A DNA stretch of 64,000 nucleotides from Mucilaginibacter sp. L3T2-6 (GTDB lineage: Bacteria; Bacteroidota; Bacteroidia; Sphingobacteriales; Sphingobacteriaceae), in assembly GCF_030519355.1 (NCBI RefSeq), contig NZ_JAUMKC010000002.1, positions 186,001 to 250,000 of the forward strand, written 5' to 3'. This document shows positions 1 to 8,994 of the stretch, piece after piece (within the stretch, counting starts at the first letter, position 1; every line of letters begins with the position of its first letter). Both the position numbers and the translations under genes were made by a program. The notes under the pieces are model-generated. The model did no database searches and had not been told where the DNA came from. It saw nothing but the letters and a program-made list of their open reading frames with translations.

Positions 1-2
1 AA

Positions 3-41
3 ACCGCCGGTACATCAGCAATTGAAGCTGTTTTAAATTAA
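3..41 (+). CDS. possible 3' end of a gene cut by the left edge
   Basis: Reading frame 3 gives the short tail TAGTSAIEAVLN before TAA. It looks like an ordinary protein C-terminus, but a dozen residues cannot identify a family. The other two plus-strand frames also end within 40 bases, so the choice of frame is only a preference based on composition. Confidence 0.25.
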   Translation, partial: TAGTSAIEAVLN

Positions 42-48
42 ACAAACT

Positions 49-158
49 TGTCATTGCTGTAAAGAACGAAGCAACCTAATCGCCTTACATTGCCCGCATA
101 CATAGCGGACTATACAAAACGACGAGGTTGCCGCGCTCGCCCCTCGCTCCCAATGACA
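49..158. repeat. imperfect palindromic intergenic repeat
   Basis: The outer arms TGTCATTG (49-56) and CAATGACA (151-158) are exact reverse complements, and a second pair, GCAACCT and AGGTTGC, lies inside them. The interior is imperfect and contains a further C-rich stretch. This form resembles the short palindromic interspersed repeats scattered through Sphingobacteriaceae genomes. It lies just after the possible gene end at the left edge and could act as a transcript-end hairpin. Confidence 0.55.
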
Positions 159-195
159 TGTGTGAATGCCGAATGCGAATATGACACTAAATTAA

Positions 196-226
196 TTTGC
201 TTTTTTTGTATTTATTTATAATTTTG
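196..226 (+). promoter_or_regulatory. Bacteroidota housekeeping promoter
   Basis: TTTG at 196-199, then 19 bases, then TAATTTTG at 219-226. This matches both halves of the Bacteroidota primary sigma consensus (TTTG near -33, TAnnTTTG near -7) with normal spacing. Transcription would begin near 231-233 and run rightward into the small reading frame beginning at 274. Confidence 0.6.
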
Positions 227-273
227 AAAGACTGAATGCGTTTGATAAATTATTATCATTAATACTGAGCACC

Positions 274-399
274 ATGAGAGGGAATATACTGATAGATTTT
301 TTAGTAAGAAATGGTTTCCTGCCAAATAATAAAAAGCCTGTTTTAGCTCCAATACCTGTTAAAGCAAAGCCGCAAGGCCCCGCCCGGAAAGGCAAATAA
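274..399 (+). CDS. small basic protein, 41 aa, unknown function
   Basis: I do not recognise this gene. It encodes 41 residues: a hydrophobic N-terminal part (ILIDFLVRNGFL), then a Lys/Pro-rich basic tail ending ARKGK. Support comes from the well-formed promoter about 50 bases upstream on the same strand, leaving a leader of roughly 43 bases, and from a clean ATG to TAA frame that ends 31 bases before the convergent thymidylate kinase. The frame is open upstream to 196 but has no earlier ATG. An 81-codon frame on the opposite strand covers the same DNA but lacks a promoter and overlaps tmk, so I prefer this one. The basic tail could suggest nucleic-acid binding or a cationic peptide; that is only a guess. 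Confidence 0.45.
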   Translation: MRGNILIDFLVRNGFLPNNKKPVLAPIPVKAKPQGPARKGK

Positions 400-430
400 C
401 TTCTGGTAATAAAATAATCTTTTTCTGTTT

Positions 431-1054
431 TTATTGTAGCATTGCTGAAACGGTATCCCAAATGTCGTTGGCAATTCCTTCGGGACTCTGATCGCCATTT
501 GCGACAAATACCTTCTCTTCGCCTTTAAACACGTCTATCAATTCCAGGTATTTATTTCGTACCAGACGCAGGTTATCGAGCGTTTCGTACAATTCAATAG
601 AAGTGCGGCCTTTGTTAAGGCGCTCTATGCTTATTTCCGGCGAGATATCGATATAAATATTTAAGTCGGGCCGGAGCAAACCGGCAGCAAGCGAGTTGGC
701 CTGTATTACCCAGTTCTGGTCGATGTGCGGGCTTTGGTAAGCGTATGAAGAAAAATAGTACCGATCTGTGATTACCGTATAACCATCTTCCAGCATTTTC
801 AGCATTCCGTCTGTTTTATTTAAAATGTGGTGCAGGCGGTCGGCTACAAAAAGCGCGGCAATGGTACGATGGTCGCCGTCAATGCGGTGATTGAAGATAT
901 CTCTGATCATTTTCCCCGGAGGAGCATCCGTTGGTTCGCAGGTAGTGTAGACCTTATGACCGTTCGCTTCGAGCCTGTCTTTCAGCAAACGTACCTGAGT
1001 GCTTTTTCCGCTGCCATCAATACCTTCAAAGGCTATAAAAAGATTTTTCTTCAT
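431..1054 (-). CDS. tmk: thymidylate kinase
   Basis: Phosphorylates dTMP to dTDP with ATP in cytoplasmic dTTP synthesis. The 207-residue length is normal for the family. The N-terminus FEGIDGSGKST (residues 9-19) is the TMPK P-loop, and a TDRY motif near residue 96 is the DR(Y/H) substrate-binding signature. The LID segment around GRTSIELYE is poorer in arginine than in the E. coli enzyme. The start ATG is the one that directly precedes the P-loop strand. A TATATTTG element lies only 5 bases upstream on the coding strand (1059-1066), so either the mRNA is nearly leaderless or the element is chance. It is convergent with the small gene on its left. Confidence 0.95.
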   Translation of the reverse strand: MKKNLFIAFEGIDGSGKSTQVRLLKDRLEANGHKVYTTCEPTDAPPGKMIRDIFNHRIDGDHRTIAALFVADRLHHILNKTDGMLKMLEDGYTVITDRYYFSSYAYQSPHIDQNWVIQANSLAAGLLRPDLNIYIDISPEISIERLNKGRTSIELYETLDNLRLVRNKYLELIDVFKGEEKVFVANGDQSPEGIANDIWDTVSAMLQ

Positions 1055-1081
1055 CAGCCAAATATAGAAATATTGCAGTCG

Positions 1082-1609
1082 CTACTTTAAGGATATGCAG
1101 ATTTTGTTCGCCGAGTCGAGCTGCATTTTAATAGCAGGTAGGTTTTCTGAAGCAATCTTTTTTATTTTTTCGTCAGAATTAGCGCTGGCCGTGGTATACA
1201 GTTTCACCACCTCTTCATGATCATTAACGATCATTTGCAAATACGCTTTGTCAAACGCCGGCCCCGATTTTTTTGAAAGGTCTTTAATCATGTCCGCATG
1301 GGCATTGCTGATAGCACCGGAATTAGCCATTTTTTTATCGGCTTCAAGCTGTCTTAATGCACTATCCAATTTGGTATGGCTTTCAATAAGCATCTTGGCT
1401 AAACCTATAACCTTGTGATTGTTGGAGTTTGTTATAGCCAGGCCTGAAGCCTTAATGTCGCTCATGCTGCTTTCAATGCCACTTCTTATAAACTGCTCGC
1501 CTTCCTGTTCATCGTTAATGTCGTTGTAATTTTTGCCCTTTCTGTCATGACAGCTTGCGGCAAAAACAAGAAATAAAAACGCAACAGAAAGATATAGCAG
1601 ATTCTTCAT
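1082..1609 (-). CDS. DUF4142 family lipoprotein
   Basis: A 175-residue protein with a lipoprotein signal peptide (MKNLLYLSVAFLFLVFAASC, lipid-modified Cys at about 20), followed by a charged linker and a helical domain. The two His-containing helix segments (LIESHTKLD and VNDHEEVVKLY) and the overall layout match DUF4142, a ferritin-like four-helix family common in Bacteroidota envelopes. Its biochemical role is not established. The frame is open further upstream, but the start at 1609 is preferred because it puts the signal peptide at the N-terminus. It lies 27 bases upstream of tmk on the same strand and may be cotranscribed. Confidence 0.8.
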   Translation of the reverse strand: MKNLLYLSVAFLFLVFAASCHDRKGKNYNDINDEQEGEQFIRSGIESSMSDIKASGLAITNSNNHKVIGLAKMLIESHTKLDSALRQLEADKKMANSGAISNAHADMIKDLSKKSGPAFDKAYLQMIVNDHEEVVKLYTTASANSDEKIKKIASENLPAIKMQLDSANKICISLK

Positions 1610-1720
1610 CGGAGAAATTAAGTTTATACGTAAATGTAACAACTTAACCCCCATCTGGTTTGTGAAAGAGATCAAACCTGCTGAAACGGTCAAAAAACGC
1701 TTAATCCGGTTGCCTTAAGT

Positions 1721-4303
1721 TTATGCGAGATTTCGCCCTGCGTTTACAATGCCATAAACTGTTCTGATCACCAGTTTGTTGTAAATCTTGGTGAGCTCTT
1801 CATCATTGCAAGTGTTTAAGCATTGCAGTGCGTAGTGCTGCATGATCACCAGCGGTAAAACAATTTTTTCGCGTATAGCGATAGATTTACGCTCAACAGG
1901 ATATTCCTCCATTAGCTTTTTATTGCCGGTAAGCTCAAGCAGCATGGCTTTGGTTAGCTCATACTCGTCATGCAGCTTTTTCCAGAAAGCGCCAAATTTT
2001 TCATCGTCTGCCAGGTATGCGGTAACTCTGAAATCTGATTTTGACATAGACATCTCGCAGTTATCAAGCATCGTTTTGAAAAAGCCCGATTTTCTATAGA
2101 GGTCTTTAATTTCCTCCCAATGGCCGTTTTCTTTCATCTTATTTAAGGCAGTGCCCACGCCAAAAAAACCAGGAATGCTTTGTTTAAGCTGGCTCCAGGA
2201 GGTAACAAAGCTGATGGCCCTCAAATCTTCCAGGCGCAACGCAGCATCGGCATTGCGCTTGGTTGGCCGGCTGCTGATGTTGATATGCGAGAGCAGCTTA
2301 ATAGGGCTGAATTTTTCAAGATATTCTACAAATAACGGATGCTGCCTCAGATCGAGAAACATCTTGTAGCTTTCATCTGCCATTTTCGTAATCAGTTCTT
2401 TATGGCGGCTGTCAAGCAAATCGTTACGATTTGGATGTAGTGCAGACACTACGCCGGCGTTAATTAACTGCTCCATGTTAAAACGCGCTGTCTCCACCGA
2501 ACCATATTGAGAACTTACTGTTTGCCCCTGGATGGTAAGCTGTATATGCCGGTTGGCTATCTCTTCGCCCATTGAAGCATAGAACTTGTGCGTTTTACCA
2601 CCCCCACGGGCAGGGGGGCCGCCACGGCCGTCAAAAAATGCAAGATCGATGTTATGTTTGCGGGCCATGGCTGTAAGCTCGACCTTTGCCTGGTATATCG
2701 ACCAGTTGGCCATCAGGTAGCCGCCATCTTTAGTGCTGTCGCTGAAACCCAGCATAATGGTTTGCTGGCCGCCACGTCTTTTAAGATGTTCTTTATAAAA
2801 CGGATGAGTATACAGGCTTTCCATCACACCCGCCGCATGCTTCAGGTCATTCACGGTCTCAAACAAAGGCATAAAGTCGACGCTAAGTTTTTCCTTATCC
2901 CATCCGCTCCAAAGAAACAAGTCCATCAACTGCAATATATCCGACGCCTGCTGGCAATTGCTGATGATAAACCGCTGGCAGGCTTTCTCACCGTTGGTAA
3001 ATTGTATGTCCTTCATCAGCCGTATGGTGTTCAGCGTATCGCAAATCAACTTGTCTGCACTGTCGGGGCAATAAAAATCAACCTGGTTAAATGTTAGTCT
3101 TTTAAGTTTTTCGTATTCTTCAAGTTTATCGTACTCTCCGGGTATTCCTGTTTCAGAAGGCTTACTGTCGGTAACGAATTTAAAAACCCTCCGCAGAACA
3201 CGACTGTCCTGCCGTATATCCAACGTAGCGAAATAGCAGCCGAACAACCTCACTTTTCGCGTCAGATCATCAACTATATTGATGAACAAACTGTCATGAT
3301 CAGCCACAAGGGTCTGTTTCATCGATTTTAGCAAACCCAAAATTTCGGGCGCAACATTCCGGGGCTCCTGCTCAGCGTAAGCATTTCCGTAAATCAACTG
3401 CTCTAATTTAGCCATCGGCTCTTCAACGCCACGAAAAGTTATGCGGCGCTTCAATACCCTGAAATCGCGGTAATAGGCCCTGAAAAGTCGCTGGCGAAGG
3501 AATTTTGCGACTTCCTTTGTACTTTCTGTCGATACGTTAGGGTTACCGTCCCTGTCTCCGCCCGGCCAGAAGCCAAGTTCCAGTAACTGACTGATGCGGC
3601 TGTTATCCAACTCAAACTCGTCTTCCAACTTCGTTTCTATAGCAGAGATTGCATGATAGAAAATATTTTCTAGAAACCAGGCCAGGTTAATGGCCTCATC
3701 TACCGGGGTGGGCGATGTTTTATTAAAGAAAGGTGTTTTACCCAATTGCTGCAATAAAACATCTATGGTGTTAATATCATTCGTTTTTAACGCTTCAATC
3801 AGGTCGGTCATGATACCGAGAACAGAACCGGGGTAAAATTGGGTAGGGTGGGCGGTCAATACCAGCCTTAGCGAAAATTCATCCAGCTTTTTACCGATAT
3901 TTACGCGCTGCTGTTCATTCAGCGATGCTTGCTGCATCAGGCTTTGCATGGTGCCGGTTTCGTCTTCACGGCCGATCTTGCTGAATGATGAATCTTCAAT
4001 GGCATCAAACAAAACTACCTGCCGTTCGATATACTGTATAAAACGGAACATGCGGTTGATCTGCTCGCGATGTTCGATACCGGGGACATATTTTTGAAAA
4101 AAAGATTCGATAATAACCGAGGGGGGCAGCTTTTTATTCACCTCCTTATCGCAATGTGAGCTGAAGAAAGGCAGCAAGATACCGGTGTCTTTCACCTGGT
4201 AAAATGGCAGCGTTTGAAAAAGGCTGTTATATAATTCAAAGCGGGTTACAACTTCGTTATTAAAAGCTGTCTCTCTTTGGCTCAATTTTAAGGTTGATGG
4301 CAT
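1721..4303 (-). CDS. ppc: phosphoenolpyruvate carboxylase
   Basis: Carboxylates PEP with bicarbonate to oxaloacetate, replenishing the TCA cycle. At 860 residues it is full length. Recognisable PEPC signatures are VLTAHPT (near residue 153), GGDRDGNPNV (near 248), LGFSDSTKDGGY (near 530) and the glycine-rich loop GRGGPPARGGG (near 563). The loop reads FDGRGG where the classical plant and E. coli enzymes have FHGRGG, and the C-terminus ends NAGRNLA rather than the usual RNTG; both may be lineage variants. It is divergent from the FUSC gene across a 227-base spacer that contains the exact palindrome AAGGTTCAACCTT (4361-4373). Confidence 0.93.
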   Translation of the reverse strand: MPSTLKLSQRETAFNNEVVTRFELYNSLFQTLPFYQVKDTGILLPFFSSHCDKEVNKKLPPSVIIESFFQKYVPGIEHREQINRMFRFIQYIERQVVLFDAIEDSSFSKIGREDETGTMQSLMQQASLNEQQRVNIGKKLDEFSLRLVLTAHPTQFYPGSVLGIMTDLIEALKTNDINTIDVLLQQLGKTPFFNKTSPTPVDEAINLAWFLENIFYHAISAIETKLEDEFELDNSRISQLLELGFWPGGDRDGNPNVSTESTKEVAKFLRQRLFRAYYRDFRVLKRRITFRGVEEPMAKLEQLIYGNAYAEQEPRNVAPEILGLLKSMKQTLVADHDSLFINIVDDLTRKVRLFGCYFATLDIRQDSRVLRRVFKFVTDSKPSETGIPGEYDKLEEYEKLKRLTFNQVDFYCPDSADKLICDTLNTIRLMKDIQFTNGEKACQRFIISNCQQASDILQLMDLFLWSGWDKEKLSVDFMPLFETVNDLKHAAGVMESLYTHPFYKEHLKRRGGQQTIMLGFSDSTKDGGYLMANWSIYQAKVELTAMARKHNIDLAFFDGRGGPPARGGGKTHKFYASMGEEIANRHIQLTIQGQTVSSQYGSVETARFNMEQLINAGVVSALHPNRNDLLDSRHKELITKMADESYKMFLDLRQHPLFVEYLEKFSPIKLLSHINISSRPTKRNADAALRLEDLRAISFVTSWSQLKQSIPGFFGVGTALNKMKENGHWEEIKDLYRKSGFFKTMLDNCEMSMSKSDFRVTAYLADDEKFGAFWKKLHDEYELTKAMLLELTGNKKLMEEYPVERKSIAIREKIVLPLVIMQHYALQCLNTCNDEELTKIYNKLVIRTVYGIVNAGRNLA

Positions 4304-4360
4304 ATTGCTACAGGAAATTAATGCGGATTAAAATCGGTTATTCAACAAATAAAGCTGATA

Positions 4361-4373
4361 AAGGTTCAACCTT
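4361..4373. promoter_or_regulatory. 13-bp perfect palindrome between divergent genes
   Basis: AAGGTT-C-AACCTT is an exact palindrome about 58 bases upstream of the ppc start. Its placement in a divergent spacer would suit a dimeric regulator, but none is encoded nearby and a 13-mer can arise by chance. Confidence 0.25.
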
Positions 4374-4492
4374 GTTTCCGTGGAAGAATTTCAATATCGG
4401 CGCTTAAAATTAGTAATTGCTGATTAATTAATAATAGTGTGCTGTTATTTATGCGATTTTTGTTAAAATAAGGTCGTTATATTTAATTTCTG

Positions 4493-4500
4493 TAAATTTG
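4493..4500 (+). promoter_or_regulatory. -7 promoter element TAAATTTG for the FUSC gene
   Basis: TAAATTTG matches TAnnTTTG exactly. No TTTG lies at the usual distance upstream; the nearest is 30 bases away, at 4459-4462. The element overlaps a possible TTG start at 4498, which would then lie upstream of the transcription start, so it argues for translation from the ATG at 4531. Confidence 0.4.
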
Positions 4501-4530
4501 AATGCTGAAATACCGCCAAAAAAAACATTT

Positions 4531-6669
4531 ATGAAAATCGATGCCAGGGAAATTAAAAGCTTTTTTTACAGCCAGTATTTTTCTGATGGTATCCGCATGA
4601 CCTTCGGCATCCTGTTCCCATCGCTTTTGCTGATGCAGTTTAACCGTTTCGATATGGGCATAACCATGTCGCTCGGTGCGCTGTGTATATGTACAATCGA
4701 TAGTCCGGGGCCGCTATATCATAAACGCAATGGTATGGCCATAGGTAACTTGTGCATGTTTGTAGTAGCGATAATAACTGGCTTTGCGCGGCTGAATGTG
4801 TTTACATTAGGTGTTGAGATCACGCTGCTGTCCTTCTTCTTTTCCATGTTTATCGTTTACGGCAACAGGGCGTCGTCTATAGGCACCTGTGCGCTGCTGA
4901 TCATGATATTCATGATGGACAAAGAAGCAAAGCCCAATGAAGTGCTACCGTTAAGCCTTATCGTTTTAGCCGGCGGCATTTGGTATCTGTTGTTCAGTCT
5001 GTTGTTTTTTGGAATAAGGCCATATCGTGCAGCACAGCAAACCCTGGGCGAGAGCATTGCCGATATAGCAAAATTCATCAGGATCAAGGCTGGTTTTTAT
5101 CTTTCGGATACGGACATAGAGGAAAATTACCGCAAACTGGTATCGCAGCAAATAAAGGTTAGTCAGCATCAGGACGCTGTGCGTGAAATTTTGTTTAAGA
5201 GCCGGGTTATGGTGAAGGAATCCACCAACCCCAGCCGGGTGCTGGTACTTACCTTTATAGACCTGGTTGATATGTATGAGCAAATTATGGCCACACATTA
5301 CGATTATGGCTATATCCGCGATAAATTCGGCGCTACCGGCGTATTAAAGCAGATTGCCGACCTGCTTAACCAAATGGGAGATGAGCTGGATAATATAGCT
5401 TATATGGTACTCTCAAACACCAGGAACAAATACAGGCCTGATTTTCAAACTGACCTCGAAAAGCTGAAATTACGTATTGACGAGATAGGGGCCAGCGAGC
5501 AAGGAGCCAGCAATTTCGCCCTAAGAAAGATATTAGTGAACCTGCGCGACTTAAACGAGCGCATAAGGAGTATTTACGGATACTACAGCTCTAAGTCATC
5601 CGAGGCGCTGTTAGATAAGACACCTGATTACGAGTATTCCAAGTTTGTAACCAGGCAGGATTATGCAGCGCACATATTTTCAGATAACCTGTCGTTTAAC
5701 TCCGGCACATTTAAACATGCGCTTCGGGTGTCGCTGGTTTGCCTTATCGGCTTTGTTACCGCTAAATTTATTGCACTTGGCCATCATAGCTATTGGGTAT
5801 TGCTCACCATCATCGTTATTTTAAAACCCGGGTTCAGCTTGTCTAAGCAGCGTAATTATCAGCGCCTGGTGGGCACAATAATTGGCGGCATAGCAGGTAT
5901 AATCATCTTGATATACATACCTAATAAGGATGTTCAGTTTGGCTTGCTGTTAGTATTAATGATAGGCACTTATAGTTTCCTGCGTTTAAACTATGTTGTA
6001 AGTGTATTGTTTATGACACCGTACGTGCTTATTCTTTTCAAGTTCCTCGGCGTTGGGCTTGTGGTTCAGGAGCGTATAATCGATACGATTATTGGGTCAA
6101 CCATAGCATTTATCGCGAGCTATCTTATTTTTCCGAGCTGGGAATTTGAGCAGATACAGCACAACCTGGCCGACGTTATCAATGCCAATGCCTGCTATTT
6201 GAATAAGATAGCCGAAAGCGTATCGGGCCGGGAAGTAAGTGCAATGGAATATAAATTGGCCAGGAAAGACGTATATGTAAAGTCGGCTAATCTTTCAGCC
6301 GCTTTTGAACGGATGACGTCAGAGCCGAAAAGCAAGCAGCGTAAAGTAAAGGATGTGCACAAGTTTGTGGTGCTTAATCATATCCTGTCGTCATACATCG
6401 CAACTATAGCGTCATCGGTCTCCTCACGCGCCATCCATAGGTCTGCTGCAGATAATCTGAAACTGATCAGAAAGAGCCTTGCAGTGTTGAACGACGTGAA
6501 TAAAAAACTTGGCGGGAACCCGGCAGAAACTTCTTCGTCCAAATCCCTTAATACTGAAATCGTTCAGAATGCCACTTCATCGGACGATTTGCTGTTGAAG
6601 GAGCAGCTTGGGTTTATTAATAAGATAAGCTATGATATCGCCAGGGTGACAGATAGTATAGTATCTTAA
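4531..6669 (+). CDS. FUSC family inner-membrane protein (YccS-like)
   Basis: A 712-residue membrane protein in two halves. Each has a cluster of hydrophobic helices, the first at roughly residues 15-180 and the second, FUSC-type, at roughly 390-530. They are separated and followed by long helical cytoplasmic segments. This is the layout of YccS/YhfK and aromatic-acid-exporter-like proteins, often described as putative efflux components, though no substrate can be read here. The start at ATG 4531 was chosen over an in-frame TTG at 4498 because the latter sits inside a promoter element. It is convergent with the PIN-PhoH gene; the 164-base spacer shows only weak hairpins. Confidence 0.82.
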   Translation: MKIDAREIKSFFYSQYFSDGIRMTFGILFPSLLLMQFNRFDMGITMSLGALCICTIDSPGPLYHKRNGMAIGNLCMFVVAIITGFARLNVFTLGVEITLLSFFFSMFIVYGNRASSIGTCALLIMIFMMDKEAKPNEVLPLSLIVLAGGIWYLLFSLLFFGIRPYRAAQQTLGESIADIAKFIRIKAGFYLSDTDIEENYRKLVSQQIKVSQHQDAVREILFKSRVMVKESTNPSRVLVLTFIDLVDMYEQIMATHYDYGYIRDKFGATGVLKQIADLLNQMGDELDNIAYMVLSNTRNKYRPDFQTDLEKLKLRIDEIGASEQGASNFALRKILVNLRDLNERIRSIYGYYSSKSSEALLDKTPDYEYSKFVTRQDYAAHIFSDNLSFNSGTFKHALRVSLVCLIGFVTAKFIALGHHSYWVLLTIIVILKPGFSLSKQRNYQRLVGTIIGGIAGIIILIYIPNKDVQFGLLLVLMIGTYSFLRLNYVVSVLFMTPYVLILFKFLGVGLVVQERIIDTIIGSTIAFIASYLIFPSWEFEQIQHNLADVINANACYLNKIAESVSGREVSAMEYKLARKDVYVKSANLSAAFERMTSEPKSKQRKVKDVHKFVVLNHILSSYIATIASSVSSRAIHRSAADNLKLIRKSLAVLNDVNKKLGGNPAETSSSKSLNTEIVQNATSSDDLLLKEQLGFINKISYDIARVTDSIVS

Positions 6670-6833
6670 TTGCTCGTGATATTTTTAGTTAATGCAGCGG
6701 TTCTGCTGACCGTAACTTGTGATAAAATATGTTGTGAGTATTCAGCTTATCGAGCAGAATACATATAACAGCGAAGCTGGTTCATTCCATTCGTGCAACT
6801 AAATGCGGAAAGCTCCCCGCAGCAAAACGCAAT

Positions 6834-8189
6834 TTACAACAATTCCGTCGCCAAATTAGCCAGCTCGCTTCTTTCCCCTTTTTGCAAGGTAATATGCGCA
6901 TAGAGCGGATGTCCCTTTGCTTTATCGATCAGGTAGGAGAGGCCATTGCTTTCTGCATCCAGGTAAGGCGTATCTATCTGGTAAATATCGCCGGTAAAAA
7001 CAAACTTGCTGTTCTCGCCCGCGCGTGAAATGATGGTTTTTACTTCATGCGGCGTAAGGTTTTGCGCCTCATCTACAATGAAAAATATCTTGGCAAGCGT
7101 GCGCCCGCGAATAAAAGCCAGCGGCGTGATAGATATTTTTTCATTCGCCACCAGCTCATCAATTTTGGCCTGCATCTTCTCATCGTCGCCAAACTGGTCT
7201 TTAATAAATTTCAGGTTATCCCATATGGGCGCCATATACGGGTCAATTTTCGATTTTACATCGCCGGGTAAAAAGCCAATATCCTTATTACTCAACGGAA
7301 CGATCGGGCGGGTGACAAAAATCTGCCGGTAATGCTTACGCTGTTCCAAGGCACTCGCCAGGGCCAGCAGCGTCTTACCTGTACCGGCGTTCCCCTGAAT
7401 AGTGACCAGCTTTATATCCGGGTGGAGCAAGGCATGTATCGCAAAAGATTGCTCTATATTGCGCGGCGAAATATTAAATACAGGCTGTTCGGTTATTTTT
7501 TCAAGCTGATTGGTTTGCGAATTATAAAAACCCGGAGTTGTTCCTTTTTTCCCGTTCAGTACATAAAAGTGATTGATATTATGCTGCTGAAGGGCAAAAT
7601 CTTCGGCTGATAAGCTTTCTGCTTTATTTAATTGACTGATAAGCCTCTCGGGAACCTTATGTAAGGTAGTTTCGCCGGTATAAAGCTCATCCAGGTTTTT
7701 AATCTTGCCGGTTTCATAATCCTCGGCGTGCAGGTTCAGCGCTTTAGCCTTTAAGCGAAGGCATATATCCTTTGACACGAGCACCACCTTTTTATCAGGA
7801 TTCTCTTCCTGAACGCCCAGCGCCGCATTCAAAATCCGGTTATCGGTTTTATCGGAGCCGTAAACTGCGGTGGCATCAACTGTCCCCCCTGTAGCGTCCA
7901 TAATTACTTTGAAATTGCCTTTGCTGCTTTTTCCGTTGATGGGGCGCCATTCATTAATGAGGTGTTTCCGGGAAATGTCGTCCATTAGCCTGATAAAGCT
8001 GCGGGCCTCGAAATTGCGGGTATCGTTTCCGCTTTTCATATTATCCAGCTCTTCAAGTACCTGTATAGGAATGGCCACATCATGTTCCTGGAAATTTTCG
8101 AAGGCGTTATGGTCGTATAAGATAACCGAGGTATCTAAGACAAATATTTTTGGCCTGCCATTGCTCTTAGTTTTGCCGTCCTTATTCAT
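6834..8189 (-). CDS. PIN domain-PhoH family ATPase
   Basis: A 451-residue fusion. An N-terminal PIN-type nuclease fold (residues 14-150; acidic residues D19, E46/E47 and D116 are candidate metal ligands) is joined to a PhoH NTPase (about 235-445) with Walker A GNAGTGKT (266-273) and Walker B IVDEAQN (D373, E374). The PIN-PhoH (PhoH2-type) class is known as an RNA-binding, helicase-like ATPase with RNase activity in other bacteria; the physiological role in Bacteroidota is unclear. Length and domain order are normal. A long 805-base gap lies upstream without an obvious promoter match. Confidence 0.9.
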   Translation of the reverse strand: MNKDGKTKSNGRPKIFVLDTSVILYDHNAFENFQEHDVAIPIQVLEELDNMKSGNDTRNFEARSFIRLMDDISRKHLINEWRPINGKSSKGNFKVIMDATGGTVDATAVYGSDKTDNRILNAALGVQEENPDKKVVLVSKDICLRLKAKALNLHAEDYETGKIKNLDELYTGETTLHKVPERLISQLNKAESLSAEDFALQQHNINHFYVLNGKKGTTPGFYNSQTNQLEKITEQPVFNISPRNIEQSFAIHALLHPDIKLVTIQGNAGTGKTLLALASALEQRKHYRQIFVTRPIVPLSNKDIGFLPGDVKSKIDPYMAPIWDNLKFIKDQFGDDEKMQAKIDELVANEKISITPLAFIRGRTLAKIFFIVDEAQNLTPHEVKTIISRAGENSKFVFTGDIYQIDTPYLDAESNGLSYLIDKAKGHPLYAHITLQKGERSELANLATELL

Positions 8190-8994
8190 GTGGCGCTAAA
8201 TTAGCCATTTTGAAAATGTGGGAGAAAAGGATTTTGCACATCGCGGCAAAAATCCAGTAAAAACGAAAACGGAGGCGTCCTCTTGCGATTCTGTCTCCGT
8301 TTCCAAACTCTGCGCCCAACCGTAGTTGCCCGCAAAGCATCAAGTTTTGTGTATATCGACCGACTGCTATTCTGTTACCCTTGCAGGTATTGATCCTTTC
8401 AGTTCACCAGCGGTTACATGTTTTCCTCCGTAAAGAATCACATTCCATTCTGGTACTCTTTTTAATTATCCTTCTTTTTGCGCGGCTCACGCCGTTTCTT
8501 TTTCCGGTAATTTCAGCAACTTCCCATGTTCTTTAGCTTCCCCGGAGGGTCGCCCGATGCATGTTCATTTCCTGAAGAGTTGTCAAAGTACGTCGTTCTT
8601 GATAGTTCTAAGATAGCAGGAGGGATAACATCTGTCAAGATAATTTTAATAGTTTTTCTTAACATGTTTTTAACAATTTTATACCATAGCCATATCTGTT
8701 GTAAATAGCTAATTACAGCCTTATTTAAAGTTTTTCAAGGTTTATTAACATTCTGGTTATTAACATATATAAGCTAAAAACGAGTTTTTCTTTTAAACGA
8801 AAATTCTTAAAAATGCGATTTCGCGGGTTTTTTCAAAAAAAATCAGTAACAATTTTGTGAGAAATATCCGGAATTTATGGTTATACACATCGCCGGTGTG
8901 ATACAACTTTTTAAATTAATTTAATCACTTGTAAATGCTAAACATTTGCTTTAAATATGTAGCACAATCAATAACCCACCATTAAAACCAATTC
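8190..8994. other. 805-base gap without a convincing gene
   Basis: Visible contents: an inverted repeat AAACGGAG / CTCCGTTT (8267-8274 and 8295-8302); a fragment CCCCGGAGGG near 8540 that resembles a decayed Bacteroidota interspersed repeat; a very AT-rich right half with repeated TTAACA-type words; and one TTATACACA (8881-8889) matching the DnaA-box pattern. A 60-codon frame inside it has no coding character. Regulatory DNA for the FHS permease probably lies at the right end, but no exact TAnnTTTG is present. I could not assign an RNA gene. Confidence 0.5.

Noticed and set aside
216..461. 81-codon frame on the minus strand beside tmk
   Set aside because: It overlaps the end of tmk, has no promoter and lies opposite a plus-strand frame with an exact two-part promoter.
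1059..1066. TATATTTG immediately upstream of tmk as a promoter
   Set aside because: It is only 5 bases from the ATG with no -33 partner, so it would need a leaderless mRNA; kept as a remark only.
8526..8708. 60-codon frame in the large gap
   Set aside because: Composition is unlike the neighbouring genes, no promoter or start context is evident, and it includes part of a degenerate G/C-rich repeat.
8881..8889. TTATACACA as a sign of a replication origin
   Set aside because: A single DnaA-type box without a cluster, without dnaA or other origin genes nearby; chance occurrence in AT-rich DNA is likely.
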